A DNA stretch of 64,000 nucleotides from Physella acuta (taxonomy: Eukaryota; Mollusca; Gastropoda; Physidae): positions 1 to 64,000 of the forward strand of contig NW_026732283.1 in the NCBI RefSeq assembly GCF_028476545.1. The letters are read 5' to 3'. Below the pieces are notes generated by a model, which ran no database searches, was not told the DNA's origin, and saw only the letters and a program-made list of their open reading frames with translations. Position 1 is the stretch's first letter, and each line of letters begins with the position of its first letter. Shown piece by piece: positions 25,501 to 62,156 of this stretch. A program made the position numbers and the translations under genes.

Positions 25501-26921
25501 AATTGCCTCATTATTTTGGGCAGGTGAAGTAGAGTCCATCTTTAAGCCATTTTGTTATAAAACTGCTGCGCAAGTATGAAAATGTTTCTAAAGCAATATT
25601 TTATATAAATACAGTGAATGAAAGAACTCCATAGTCAGAAATCTAAAGTAAATGACTTGAACACTGTAATGTGTCTATAACTGCCTTGTTATTTTGGGCA
25701 GGTGAAGTAGAGCCCATATAAAAGCCATTTTGTAATAAGTGAAATGAAGTTATCAGATCAATGTTTTTATGTGTGAATTGTGTATGGATTCTGATTTTCA
25801 GCATATAACTATATCTAAGGGTAAGTAGAACTTTAATACTTAAAATTACAGTTAGCACAATGTTAGTGTATAGTATAGCAACAGACAGGTAACCTAGATC
25901 TAGGTCTGACTCTTGTCAGTCTAGTCTAGTCTGACAAAATTGGATTTTTAGGAAAAACATATTCTGCAAAACTAGAACTAGAGCTGAAAAAATTAAAGAT
26001 GGGTATGTAAATATATTTTGAAATAAAAAATTAGATTTGTTTGCACATGCCATAAGAATGCTGTTATTAGTTGATCAAACTTAAAGGCAGGAAGATCGGG
26101 ATGAAAAAATATAACAATGGTGGCAGCGTGACCTACATACAGTGACTACGTTCGGAGGGGTATAACTAATGTCGGAGTCAAAATATCCAAAAACAAATTT
26201 CATTTCCAATTACTTAAGATATATCTGATCAGTAATCTACTCTCATCTAGAGGAATCTTTTAAAAAATCGAGATTCCAACGTATTTGAAACTAACCTTGA
26301 TACAGAGGGAAGACCAAAGCAGAGACAGCATGCAATCAGGTCGCAAAGCCATTAAAACTAAGGGACAACCACTCTACTTTTTAATTAACCTTAGGAAATG
26401 ACCTTTTAAACTTAATTAATTACCATAAATTAAAAACTTATTAGTATGCAAAACCAAATCTCGTGGGTCCGGTATCAGAAAGTAATGGGCGATTTCGGGT
26501 CATGTTTTTACCGCGAACTCGGCGGATGCCGATAACCCTAATTAAAGCCTTGACAATGAGGTAACGTTTTCGTACATAAATAGCCGCGGGCGATTTTACG
26601 TACCCAAAACGATAGATTACCTTTTTTAGTTAGGGCCTATCATCATCTAGATGTGTAGAATTACTAGAATGTACTGTAGAAAAAACTAGATTCTATATTC
26701 ATGACATAAATCATTTAACTTAGGCCCTAGGCCTAATTTTTTAAAAATTAATACTAGATTCTCTAGATCTAGACTAGATCTAGACTATATCTATATAATG
26801 AATATTGAATGGGCCTAACTACAGCTAGCTACACTAGACTAGACTTTGCTAACTTACAGCCTGTTTCCTTCTGAATTTCGGTTATTTCTGCTTCCTGGAG
26901 CATTGAAGATCTAGTTCCCAT
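22573..26921 (-). CDS. CHP1: Calcineurin B homologous protein (CHP1-type EF-hand protein)
   Basis: Complete 189-aa protein in seven exons, read right to left: 26858-26921, 24096-24168, 23701-23781, 23420-23532, 23209-23312, 22711-22791, 22573-22626. All junctions keep frame. CHP proteins are N-myristoylated calcium sensors that bind Na+/H+ exchangers and inhibit calcineurin. The start MGTRSSMLQEAEITEIQKET offers Gly2 for myristoylation. The degenerate N-terminal EF hands follow (IVRLYSRFTNLDKS), then NFRDFMRVLARFRPV. EF3 is DLDGDDMISRDE and EF4 is DLDCDQNISFSE; both carry the acidic residues at loop positions 1, 3, 5 and 12 or acceptable substitutes. The C-terminus MERVDVEQKMSIRFL is nearly identical to human CHP1, which has 195 aa. 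The Lys-rich linker KKNAQKNKLNDREEKLK between halves is shorter than in vertebrates. Confidence 0.95.
24570..26621. mobile_element. 2.05-kb non-autonomous DNA transposon in CHP1 intron 1
   Basis: Perfect 37-bp terminal inverted repeats lie at 24570-24606 and 26585-26621, starting GGTAATCTATCGTTTTGGGT and ending in CCCGCG. A perfect 8-bp target-site duplication TTTTTTAG lies at 24562-24569 and 26622-26629. The interior has no long reading frame and includes a duplicated block of about 178 bp (next entry). An 8-bp duplication fits hAT, P or Merlin-like elements, but the terminal bases are not the hAT CAG-type, so the superfamily is left open. Identical ends point to recent mobility. Confidence 0.88.
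25388..25738. repeat. Two direct copies of a ~178-bp block
   Basis: Each copy starts GCTGCGCAAATATGAAAATG or a close variant and ends near AAGCCATTTTGT. They share the stretch TCTAAAGTAAATGACTTGAA. Internal to the 2.05-kb transposon. Confidence 0.85.
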
Positions 26922-27454
26922 GGTTGAAAATTAAAAGCTCTACTAGACTAGTTCTTGATAAAGATATATATTTATGTATTTAGATTATAGTTCTAGAACC
27001 AATATAAGCTAAAAACAAATTTGCCACAACCAACACGGCAAATCTTTAACTTCGATGGACGGTATACTAGACAAATCTAATCTATAATCTAGAACTAGGA
27101 AGCAGAGGTCACTAAGTTCACTATGAAGAGTACCTAAGTAGAAAGTATAAAGTTCTATCGGAAATAGTTACGGAAAAAGAACTTTGCAGGAAAATTGTCT
27201 TTGTTGACAACGGTGTTTTAAAATAAAAATCCAAATTAATTTATTTATGAACGATTATAATAAAGTAAATTAAACACCTTTGGAACAATTAACTACTATA
27301 TTCTTGACCTCTATTATGGTTTATTCATAAGTCATAGGACGACATAATATAGTATACTATAAATAAAAATACAAGGCCTATGGGCCTAAATTTTAATTAT
27401 AAAATAAATAGATCTAGTATTTTTTAAATGTAGACAAATATTTCTTATGATCAA

Positions 27455-28449
27455 GGGGTCGTCCATAAATGACGTCACACTCGTAGGGGGTCCGTAATTT
27501 TGTGATGATGGGGGCAAGGGGGTTCAGATGGTGTGACGTCACACTTTTTACTTTCTCGTATATACGGAAAAACATAATTTTGCAATCTTGTCCGTATGTC
27601 TGTGTGTCTGTGTGTGTGTCCGTGTGTAAACACGATAACTTGAGTACCGTTACAGCTAGGTTGATGAAATTTCATATATAAGTATTATATCAAAATCGTA
27701 GATCCGTATCAACTTTTGAGCGATTTCCGACAACCGGAAGTTGTACTTTTTCTACTTTGAATTTTTCAAAAGCCTATAACTTGAGTACTATTTCAGATAG
27801 ATAAATGAAATTTCACATGTAAGTAAAAGATCTAATTCTCTACCTTCTGTTAAATTTTGAGTAATTTCCGTTGACCGGAAGTAGTAATTTACGCTACTTC
27901 CGATTTCTCAAAAAACTAATGTAAATTTTAAAAGTACTAATAATATTGCGCATTATTATGCGCTTTTTTATTTCGCGTTCACTTGGTGTGCAATTAATTT
28001 GTCTACGAGATTTTATTCTATTTTTAAAACTTTAAGTATTTAAAATGGATTAAAAATCATGTCTATAGCCCGAGTTCCCATCCCCTGTTATTTTATATAA
28101 AAATATTCGAGAAAGTTTAGGGGAGATCACTCCCGGTTTATTTAATATACAAAAGCAATGTTAGGAAACGAGTTTTAGCCGTTATTTCGCGTTTTAGAAA
28201 AAGGTTTTAATAAATTGTAATAGGAATTGATCGAAATACTCTATGTTGACAGAGTTCTGACAAGATTTTGGAAAAAAAATATCGATGTTTCAATAAAAAT
28301 TCAACAGCAATTTTGAGGGGAGGTTGTATGCTGAGGTGTGACGTCATTTTAGGGGGGGGGGGGGTTGGTTTTTTGTGACGACGTGTGGCGGAGGGGAGGG
28401 GGGAGGTAAAAATCGTCAAAAAGGCGTGACATAATTTATGGATGACCCC
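27455..28449. mobile_element. About 1-kb inverted-repeat DNA element
   Basis: The left end GGGGTCGTCCATAAATGACG and the right end (reverse complement GGGGTCATCCATAAATTATG) match with a few mismatches over about 24 bp. The interior is AT-rich, with TGTG runs and paired blocks such as CTTGAGTACNNTTNCAG with GATGAAATTTCA. No transposase frame is present. A target-site duplication is not clear, so the exact outer bases and superfamily are uncertain. Confidence 0.65.
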
Positions 28450-29475
28450 CAAATCATTTTTTTTTTAAATATCAACTTACATTGAATTATTGGAGTTAAA
28501 ATAGTAGTATATTGTATAAGTAAGAGGCCCCTATCTATACAGTTTCGTGCCGTTTAATGAAGTAGTTGGAGAATGAATGTTATTTTTAAAAGGCGATTTC
28601 TTTTTTGTGTAACTGTAAAACAACGAATTTAAAAGACGGGAAAAAGAGAGATAATCCTGCATGTTAAGATTTATGTAGTGTAGTTCAGTAGTTAAAATTC
28701 TACGCATCTCCATACACATTTTTTTTTAAACAGCAAAAATTAATAATTTTAAAATAGGTAATAGATCTAGTGCGTATCTAGACTTTGGTCTTGATCGTGA
28801 AATTTTAGGCCTTATCAGGTTTTTATTTTTAGACAAGGCTAGGCCCTAGGCTCTAGAACCTAGAAGTAGAGTAGAGAGGGCGGTGTCACATCAGACTCAC
28901 AGAGAGTCTATGACTCGTATTGAGTACTCTCAGAGTATTCAGACAGAGCACTCCTAGATCTAGACTAAACTGTGACAACGGCACTATTAAAAGTAGGCCT
29001 AATTCAAAAGTATTATAATTAATTAGAAGCTAATTGTAGTTACCTCGGTATAACATTACTTACTAGAATCTAGTCTACTGTACTACACTACAGTACAAAT
29101 AAGCTTTTACAGTTTACAGAGCACCAACTAAAGTAATAAAATATTATTTAAAAAATAACTATTTGCAGGCCCCCTGTCAATGCCTGATTTAATAGGCCAA
29201 TTTATTATAATAGTAATATTATTATAGGCCTAGGCCTACTACCAACTAAATTGGTAAATTACACTGCCTATAATAATTGAATAATTAGGCCTAGGATTAT
29301 ATAATAATAATTAAAGTATTAGAGTTAAAGCCTAGGCCTAAATAACTTTATATTATAACTAAATATATTAATATAAATTATTAGGCACATTATAAGCCCA
29401 CCACATTATTATTAAACATTAGTTTACCTTTATTATAGGCCCTACATAAATTTTTAGATTGGCCTATGTCTACTT
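28450..29475. other. Intergenic DNA between CHP1 and MEA1
   Basis: AT-rich with many AGGCCTAGGCCT and TAGATCTAG words. No exon was recognised. It may hold the promoter and untranslated first exon of MEA1. Confidence 0.45.
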
Positions 29476-30100
29476 CTTTTTACAAGCTTTTATTTAACTT
29501 ACTTCCTCTGTCGTCAGTCTGTCTAGATCAAAACGGCAGAGCGAAATTGCAGGCACTTCTAACTGACAGATACGGTTTGTAATTGGTACGTTGGTCAAGA
29601 CATGAAGACAATGTATCGTGACATTAAATTTGACTTAATTGGTCACCTTTTTAATTTTTTACGAATTAATTAAAATTTTGACCAATTTAGTTGGCAGTTC
29701 TATCCACACGTGTCATCACGGCAAAAGCACCTCATCACGTTCAATAGGCGCACAATGGTTTTTACAAGCTTTTATTTAACTCACTTCCTCTGTCTGTCTA
29801 GACGGAAACGCAGGAGTGAAAATTCGGACAGTTCTACTTGACCGATACGATTCACAGTTGGCACGTGGGTCAAGACATGAAGACAATGCAATCTGAAACT
29901 AAATTTGACTTAATTGGATGCCTAATTAATTTTTTATGAATTAATTAAAATTTGGACCGAATTAGTAGGCATGTCTAGCCAACCACACCACACGCGTCAT
30001 CACCTTCAATTGCTTCGCCATCACGTAATGGCTGCATTCAAAAACCATTGCGCGCCTACTGAACGTGATGTTCAGTAGGCGCGCAATGGTTTTTAGTCAT
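29476..30100. repeat. Two ~282-bp direct copies of an interspersed repeat
   Basis: The string TACAAGCTTTTATTTAAC begins at 29481 and again at 29763. Both copies share GACATGAAGACAATG and AATTAATTAAAATTT with the same spacing. The second copy ends in a perfect palindrome at 30040-30094. The same family occurs in reverse orientation at 55188-55390. Confidence 0.8.
30040..30094. repeat. Perfect 25-bp palindrome
   Basis: The arm AAAAACCATTGCGCGCCTAC plus TGAAC (30040-30064) is exactly inverted at 30070-30094 around the 5-bp spacer GTGAT. Confidence 0.95.
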
Positions 30101-30136
30101 GTAACTCTATTGTAAATAAAACATGTAAAGTACTGA

Positions 30137-30702
30137 AAAAAAAATTCATAAAAAACGTTTTAATAACAAGCTTTTATGTAATGATGCACTAAAAAGTAGA
30201 AAATAAATTATAGACTACTATTTAAATAACTATAAAGAAAAGCGTGGGTGTCTTCCTTAACATTAGTAAAGGTATCCAATAGATACTAAAGTGACCCACG
30301 CTTTTCTTTATAGTTATTTAAATAGTAGTCTATAATTTATTTTCTACTTTTTAGAAAACGTTTTTTATGAATTTTTTTAGTCATGCAATTCTATTGTAAA
30401 TAAAACATGTAAAGTACTAAAAAAAAATTCATAAAAAATGTTTTATTAACAAGCTTTTATGTACTACTGCACTAAAAAGTAGAAAATAAATTATAGACTA
30501 CTATTTAAATAACTATAAATAACTATAAAGAAAAGCGTGGGTCTCTTCTTAAACATTAGTAAAGGTATCCAATAGATACTAAAGTGAACCACGCTTTTTT
30601 TTATATTTATTTAAATAGTAATCTATAATTTACTTTCTACTTTTTAGTGCATTAGTACATAAAAGCTTGTTATTAAAATGTTTTTTATGAAATTTTTTTT
30701 AG
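30137..30702. repeat. Tandem foldback repeats (two long hairpins)
   Basis: Two neighbouring units of about 283 bp. The first has a perfect 61-bp inverted repeat at 30189-30249 and 30294-30354 with a 44-nt loop. The second has imperfect arms of about 115-120 bp between roughly 30419 and 30702. Loops share CATTAGTAAAGGTATCCAAT. Each unit is preceded by GTAAATAAAACATGTAAAG. Confidence 0.93.
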
Positions 30703-30953
30703 CTGTTATCAGTATAATATTATAAATATAGGCCTTAATATTCAATTAAGCCTATCTGAATTAAATAAATCAACCCAGTTGATTGTCATGTTTTAGTAAG
30801 TTTTTTTTCTTCTCATCTACAGGTGAAAAATATAAAGTTGCAATAATTTTAAGCAACCAAGGGGTCTACAACTCTTCTCATACATTCTCGGCTGATTCTC
30901 ATGTTGTTCAACACCATGATTTAATTGGATAAAAAAATATACTTGATTTAGAA

Positions 30954-32299
30954 ATGGCACCAATTCCTGAGGAAAACCAGGATAAACCACCAAATAAAGA
31001 AGATTCTGAAATAAATAATTTTTCAAACCCAAACCTACCAGTTTATGGAGGATCTGACTCTAGCGATGAGGATAATGATAATGACAGTGCTGTGAACAAC
31101 GCATTTGGTGGCTACTCCTTGTTACCACAGGAAGCTGATGATGATGATGAGAATTCAGATGATGATAGTTACCAAAGTACATTAGAACACAACACAGCTC
31201 TGACACCTGGAGAAAACTTACCTTCAGAATCTCTACCTGAGGCAGTGTTATCTTCAGAGGCTGGTGCAGCAGCACCCACTGTTAAGGTGGTGGGAAATAC
31301 ATATCCTGCAGGATTCCTTGCCAAATTTCCAGATGGCAAAATTCCTTCTTACATGCAGGTAAAGTTTTATAATTGAATACTACCCAATCAGCTATTATCC
31401 TTACAAGATATTATCCTTAATAATAAATTCTGTATTACCGTATATGTATTTTTTTTTTAAAAAGCAAAATTATTATTTATATTTTAGCTTCCAACACTTC
31501 CTAGAGATAACAATGATATAATTTGGAATCAGAAGCGACAAGAACATTGTCAGATTTTACGTGATCCAGGTAAAAAAAGTAATATTTTAAAAAAATCTAA
31601 TTCTTAAGAAAAATAAGCATATTAATATTATACGAGCTGACCCGCGACGTAGCATACGCCGCTATCTAGTTGTTTTATTTTCTACTTATCAACAATTCAT
31701 AATTTGTGAATTCGACACTACCCCACTCCCCTGCCTCCCCCACCCCGCCCAGTGAAAGCAGCCATTTTCAGACGACAATGAAAATATCAAGTGGAACTTA
31801 ATATCTCCCCTTAGTTACAAATCATTTAAAAACTAAATTATCTGCCCCTAATAACCGTCACTAACCCGGCTCTACGATTGTAATCATTCGGGGTGAACCA
31901 CAGCTCACCTGACAGGTGGGGATGAGGGTGGTGGCTAAGCTGCTTGGTATTTTCTATGGTCTCCATCAAGAGAATTATATATACATATATGATACATTGT
32001 TAATTTTTGCATTTTCGATTTACTTGTAAGTTTACTTATGTTTTGTTTCAGTAGTGGATGAGCAGAATATTATAAAAGCAATGTCCGGATTTTCCTTACC
32101 AACTGCAAGCATTCCTGATTGGGCTAAAAACTTGTCTGATGAGCAATGGCATACACAGGTCTTACACCGCATTGGCACTGTTAAAAATTCCAACAGATCA
32201 CACCCCAATACTGTACAAGACAGTAAAAGTGAAGAGTCCAAAGAAACTTTACCTGAAAAAGCAACAAGCTGGGTGGCTGAGTTTCCAGAAACTGGTTGA
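30954..32299 (+). CDS. MEA1: MEA1-family protein (male-enhanced antigen 1)
   Basis: Three coding exons, 30954-31358, 31488-31569 and 32052-32299, give an in-frame protein of 244 aa. The N-terminal two thirds are acidic and disordered, with clusters such as DSSDEDNDNDS and EADDDDENSDDD and a GGYSLLPQ element resembling GYSYQPL of mammalian MEA1. The C-terminal part carries the family signature: IIKAMSGFSLPTASIPDWAK followed by LSDEQW, matching the mammalian VKRTMAGVSLP...PAWAREISDAQW block. The molecular role is not established; mammalian MEA1 was named for expression in testis. The start Met is the first in frame after an acceptor-like CTCATCTACAG at about 30821, so a further 5' untranslated exon probably exists. 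The protein is longer than the mammalian one because of the acidic region. Confidence 0.88.
31635..31990. other. Possible interspersed repeat in MEA1 intron 2
   Basis: A GC-richer stretch starting near GAGCTGACCCGCGACGTAGC contrasts with the AT-rich intron and resembles the conserved end of a dispersed repeat. No family is assigned and no ends were found. Confidence 0.3.
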
Positions 32300-35200
32300 A
32301 TGTTTGTTGTGATGAATACACATTATAGCTTCAAAGTATTAACATTAAAAAATCATAGATGAAAGCCAGATTTCTATTACCAGGAGTTAATAGTTAAGGG
32401 TCTATTTCATTAATAATTTGCAGTTATTTGCCATCTTTGTTGATCCTTTGTAATATTCCATTTTATTTGAAAACATGGTTGAAATCACCAAAATTCTTAT
32501 AAAACTTAAAATATTTATAATTTTTATTATTTAAAAGGCACAATTATGCATCATACATTTCTCACCCTTCCGAATAGCACATCCTTAGTCAAATCAGAAT
32601 TACCTCTTCCTCCTCCCCTCCCCCAGTGTTTTAAGCCATTAGGTTTACTACAAAAAAAAAAAATTGATCATTATAGCTGTTCAGTCTAGCAAGTTTTTAT
32701 TTTCTGTGCTAGATTTTGTTAGTTTTTTACCCTTACCAAACACAAATTGTGCAATGTTTGTCGATATGTACATGGCTGTGGGTTTTTTCTTACTTAAGTC
32801 TTTTTTTTTCTTGTAAAAATTTTGTATGAATGAATGGAATGTAAACTTGATTGTCTTCAGTTCATAATTACTAGAAAATAGTGTAAAATATTTTTTGTTG
32901 ATCCATAAACAAAAGCTAAGTAAAATGCTGTATATTTGAATAATTTTTAATGTTCAGTGTAAAATTAGTAAAAATGATAATGAAACACTACCTTTGTTTT
33001 GAGTAGATTTTTTTTGTGTTGAATATATTTTCACTGGACCAACCATTCAAATGGATTTTACTACTACTACTTCAAGGTCTCATATTAATCTGGCATGTTT
33101 TGGTGCACCATTGGAACACATTAATTTCAATCTTATTCTTTAACTGTAAAGTTTCTATCAATCTTTACTTGTCAGGTACCCATTAGAGCTGAGTGAGCTC
33201 TATTATAGACCAGGAAATGAACAGTAACATTCAACTTGAAAGTGCTCTTCTTATCATGCCATTTAGATAAGCTGTAGAGGAATAGTTTCACATAGTAATA
33301 AGACCAGAGACAATAGTAAAAACAAATGTTTTATTTCATCATTTCAGATGGAGAGATATTCATAACAAATCTACATTATCATACAAACATGTATTAATTT
33401 CAGTCACAAACATTCCTGGCTAACAAAAGATAACTGATAAATACTATACTTTATGCAATTAATAATACAAGTTATTTAGGAAATTAGATATAGGCAGCCT
33501 CAGGGTATTTCTGTTCAATTATTTTTATGGCAGCTATGAGATAACCATTTGGATTTTTTCCAATTCAGTAAACGTTGTAAACAAATTGTTGGACTTAGTA
33601 AAAACAAAATTTGCAAAAATAAAAGTTATAGTTATCACCCAGGTGTTAGATTTAACCAACAGGGTCATCTACTAAATTTTTTTTTTTCTGGTAGATCATA
33701 ACAAATGGGAATAGATTTGACAATAATAATAAGGGAAGTCAAGTGACCAGAACAATTTCATTAGCACATAAAAATGTCATAAACATTAAAATATAATAAG
33801 ATTAGGTCTTCAACTGTTTCTACAGAAGCAAAACAGAACATGTAAGAATTTTACCATTGTAAACACATTTCCTAAGAGCTAACATTGTTATTATTACACC
33901 GAAGTTGCTTGTTAGTGTGTTAAAGCTTGCAACATCTTGCTATCAAGACTATGTTCATGACCAAGGTACAGTGAGATGAGAAATGAATACCCCCTTGTCA
34001 AATGCAGAACAAGTGTTCAGTTATACTTAGCATGCACACAAAAAAAAAACCAATTACTTTTTTTTTAAAATAAAATACATACAGCATAGAAGACATTCTA
34101 CAATTATTTTTAGTATATTTTGTGTTGATGAAAAATAATTACACAAAATCTGTGTAATTTATGTTATTTTGGCTCTTACCATTTTCACTTAACTTTTCAA
34201 GCCAAAACAATTCATTTCAGAGTTTTTGCATGTTATCATGATTCCAACACGACTAAAAAAATTATGCATTTTCTACACTGATATCAATTATCACACTAGT
34301 GGAATGTGCATCTATTCTAAGTAAAGAAGGTTTAAATTGATGTAAAATTTTATGTAATTTAAAATTTAGACAAATTCTAGTATTTTTTTTAGCCAGATGA
34401 ATAGCTTGTATGCTATTTCCTTTACTCCAATAAAAATCTATTCGTGGATTGGTCCCATTATATTTTCTCTAACAAAAATCAGAAAACTGGACTTTGAGCT
34501 TTTGACCTTGTAAAATAGGATGTTTACCTAAACAATACTGTAATGCTTTATATAGTTACAAGTTAAACTTTAATATGCAAATTATTTTAACAAAAAAAAA
34601 AAAGACGCTTACCTATGTTTGTAAATATTTTATTTTATACTAGTGGTTGTAAGATGTGGTTAAATTATGCTGAAAATAAACACTTTAAAAAAGTGCATGT
34701 TGCAAAGAGAATCAGAAATTAAAGATACTCCTTCTAGGCTGGGCTAGAGGAAACATTTCAAGCTAATTATTACATGTGTTACAGTAGATAACAATAGTCA
34801 AGAAATATACTATGCTTCACTGGAAGAAAAAGATACACTACTGCACTGGAAATATAACAGTAAGAAAATCCATCTGAAATTCAGTAGAAACTGGATGATT
34901 TTGATGTTAGTGATGAGAGAAATATTGTCCAAATGCATCTCTGTACAATAATAAAGGTAAAAATGTATCACGTTTAATTTCTTAAGTTTATTCAGCTCTA
35001 TTTACAATAGCATAACAATAAAAATTAAAAGTAATCAAAACGTTAAAATATTTTCTACTCCAAAATCATAGAATCCTTAATATTACTTTCTTAATACATA
35101 CAGAAAAAAAAAATAACTCTGAGTAAACTACAAACAAGTGTGAAAAGAGAATCATATTCCCTCCAAGCTTAGATATATTTTGTTATACAAAAAGTCTACA

Positions 35201-35939
35201 AATGGCCCTTCAGTAAGTTCAGTACATTAACATCTTGAAAAGAAAATAATTCTTAACTTGATCACATTAAATTCAAAACAACACGACTGTTTAAAAAAAC
35301 AATTTTAAAACTAAAACTTTATCTTTAAAAATGGCACTATATGGAACTTCCAGGTGCATGTGCTAGGTTAAAATATTGAAAAAAAAAAACCTTTCTTGAT
35401 AGACCAAGTCTAGAATCTCTACTCTAGGCATGAAATAACATCTTTATAAAAATATTAGTGATAGGTGCTGATTTTTATTAGCACAACACAGATGTTAATT
35501 ACAATGATTCTATTCTCTGTAACAATACGATATCTCTTTAAGTGATTAGTTAATTAAATAAGAAAATGGTGGTAACCGATAGAACATTAAACTCCAATTT
35601 GTAATATTAAGACTGCGGTTAAAATAAGTTAATAAATGGTAAACAAGCTAGTTGCGCTGTCTGTCAGTATAGCATTATTTAAATGATCATTAACACACTT
35701 TGCATGGTTATTTGGCCAATATTACTGTACCACCTTTCACAATGAGATTATATTTCTCTTACCTCCTCTGCTTCCACAGCAATGTGACAAAATGTTTGTG
35801 AGATAGAAATATAGTACAGTTTACATTTTTAAATAACATGACTGATAATAGCCATTAAAATAGTCACAGGGTCCTTTTTAAAAGTTAATTAAAAAAAAAC
35901 CCAGTTAAATACATCTCCACTACCACATGTAGGCTAACA
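32300..35939. other. 3' regions of MEA1 and PPP2R5 (convergent)
   Basis: The left part should hold the MEA1 3' untranslated region and the right part the long 3' untranslated region of PPP2R5. Reverse-strand AATAAA words, such as the one near 33331, are possible ends for PPP2R5. No other gene or repeat was recognised. Confidence 0.5.
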
Positions 35940-60747
<24,808 letters not shown>

Positions 60748-60880
60748 GTCTGTAAAGAGTACGGATCCCCTGGAAAGGTTGGTACAGGGTTATCGACGTA
60801 CCTGATTGCTTCTACGCTAAACAAGAGCGTCCATTGGTTGATTTATGTCACATGGTTTTTTTTTTCTTTTTTCAGACTTC
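60748..60880 (-). promoter_or_regulatory. PPP2R5: PPP2R5 5' untranslated region and promoter area
   Basis: The sequence just upstream of the start codon at 60747. No TATA box was recognised. The LTR-element fossil begins within or just beyond it, on the opposite strand. Confidence 0.35.
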
Positions 60881-62156
60881 CTGTCACAGACTGTATAATT
60901 ATGTATCCTTATTATATTGTGTTTTGCATGAATGAAGAGTACCTGGCTAGCGGAAGGACTGTCTGAGCGATCGTCATGTGTTGTTTCATGCTTTTGGGTG
61001 AGATCGCTCATTGACGTAAGGGGAGAGAAAGTGGTGAATAAAAGGGAGAGCAAAAAGGTGAACGGGGGTTGTGTGCTAGAACTTGAACCTGAGGACTGTG
61101 GCTGTGAATGTAGGATGTTACTACGACACTTTGTTTCTTGACTGTGATTGTACTTATACCAGTTGTGACCATGGATTTACTATGGATCTATTAATTCTCT
61201 GTACAAAGTGTAAATAAAGTTATTGTTTCACAACTACTGTTGCTCGTATGAGTATATTGAAGAACCCACAATAACAACAAAGAATACATGTTGTTACATA
61301 TGGTGTCAGAAGTGGAGGCAATAAAGTGATGTTGCTACATTGTATTACTGTTACATATGATGTCAAAAGTGGTTGAAGAAGTGGTGCTACTGTTACTGAT
61401 TCTACTGTTACATTGTCAGAAGCAATTGAAGAAGTGATGTTGTTACATTGGTAAATTATATTGAAGTCTGAAATCGTCAACGAAGTTACAGTGTTACTAC
61501 AAGTGATCAAGAATTGTCACATTATCATTGTAAGCAGTTTTCAACGTTTTTGAAGTGGTCTTCCACTGTTTACCAAGTACGTCAAGTTCTTGAAAGTCAT
61601 CTATCTACACTCAAGTCAGAAGGGTTGCTGTAGTCAAGTCAGACGTCTTGTTCAAGTCAAGTCATCAACGTGATAATTTTTATCACCTTATTTCGATATT
61701 GTCTCACCAATGTCGAGTAAATATCGTCTGTGTGTTTTTTCTGTTTGGATTTAGCCGATCAAGTCTTAGTGTTTCTTTTCTACTGTTTGGATTTAGCTGT
61801 TCAAGTTTTTTCTATATGGATTAGCTGTTCAAGTTTTTCTACTGTTTGGATTTAGCAGATCAAGTTTATTTTTGTAACTGTTCCTAAACTGTTCCTAAAG
61901 ATGTCTTATCTAAAACTGGACAAATTTCTACTCTGTAACAGGCTACTAGAACTATTTTGAATTTTTTCAACTTTTTGGAATCAACAAAGTGAACTATTTT
62001 TGTACTATATATGTACTATGAACTTTTCTTGGATTACTAGATGTCTCTAATCAACTGAACAAAGCCAGAATACAAGAAAGGGTATTGTAAATTAATTAAC
62101 ATTTATCTATTGTCAACTAATGAATTTATATTTTATGTCATAGAAAATATATCAAA

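Noticed and set aside
32059-32299. Independent small gene starting MDEQNIIKAM
   Set aside because: This is the third exon of MEA1, joined in frame to the exon ending at 31569.
60932-61141. 69-aa plus-strand frame
   Set aside because: It lies in the LTR-like region; short, without a recognised domain.
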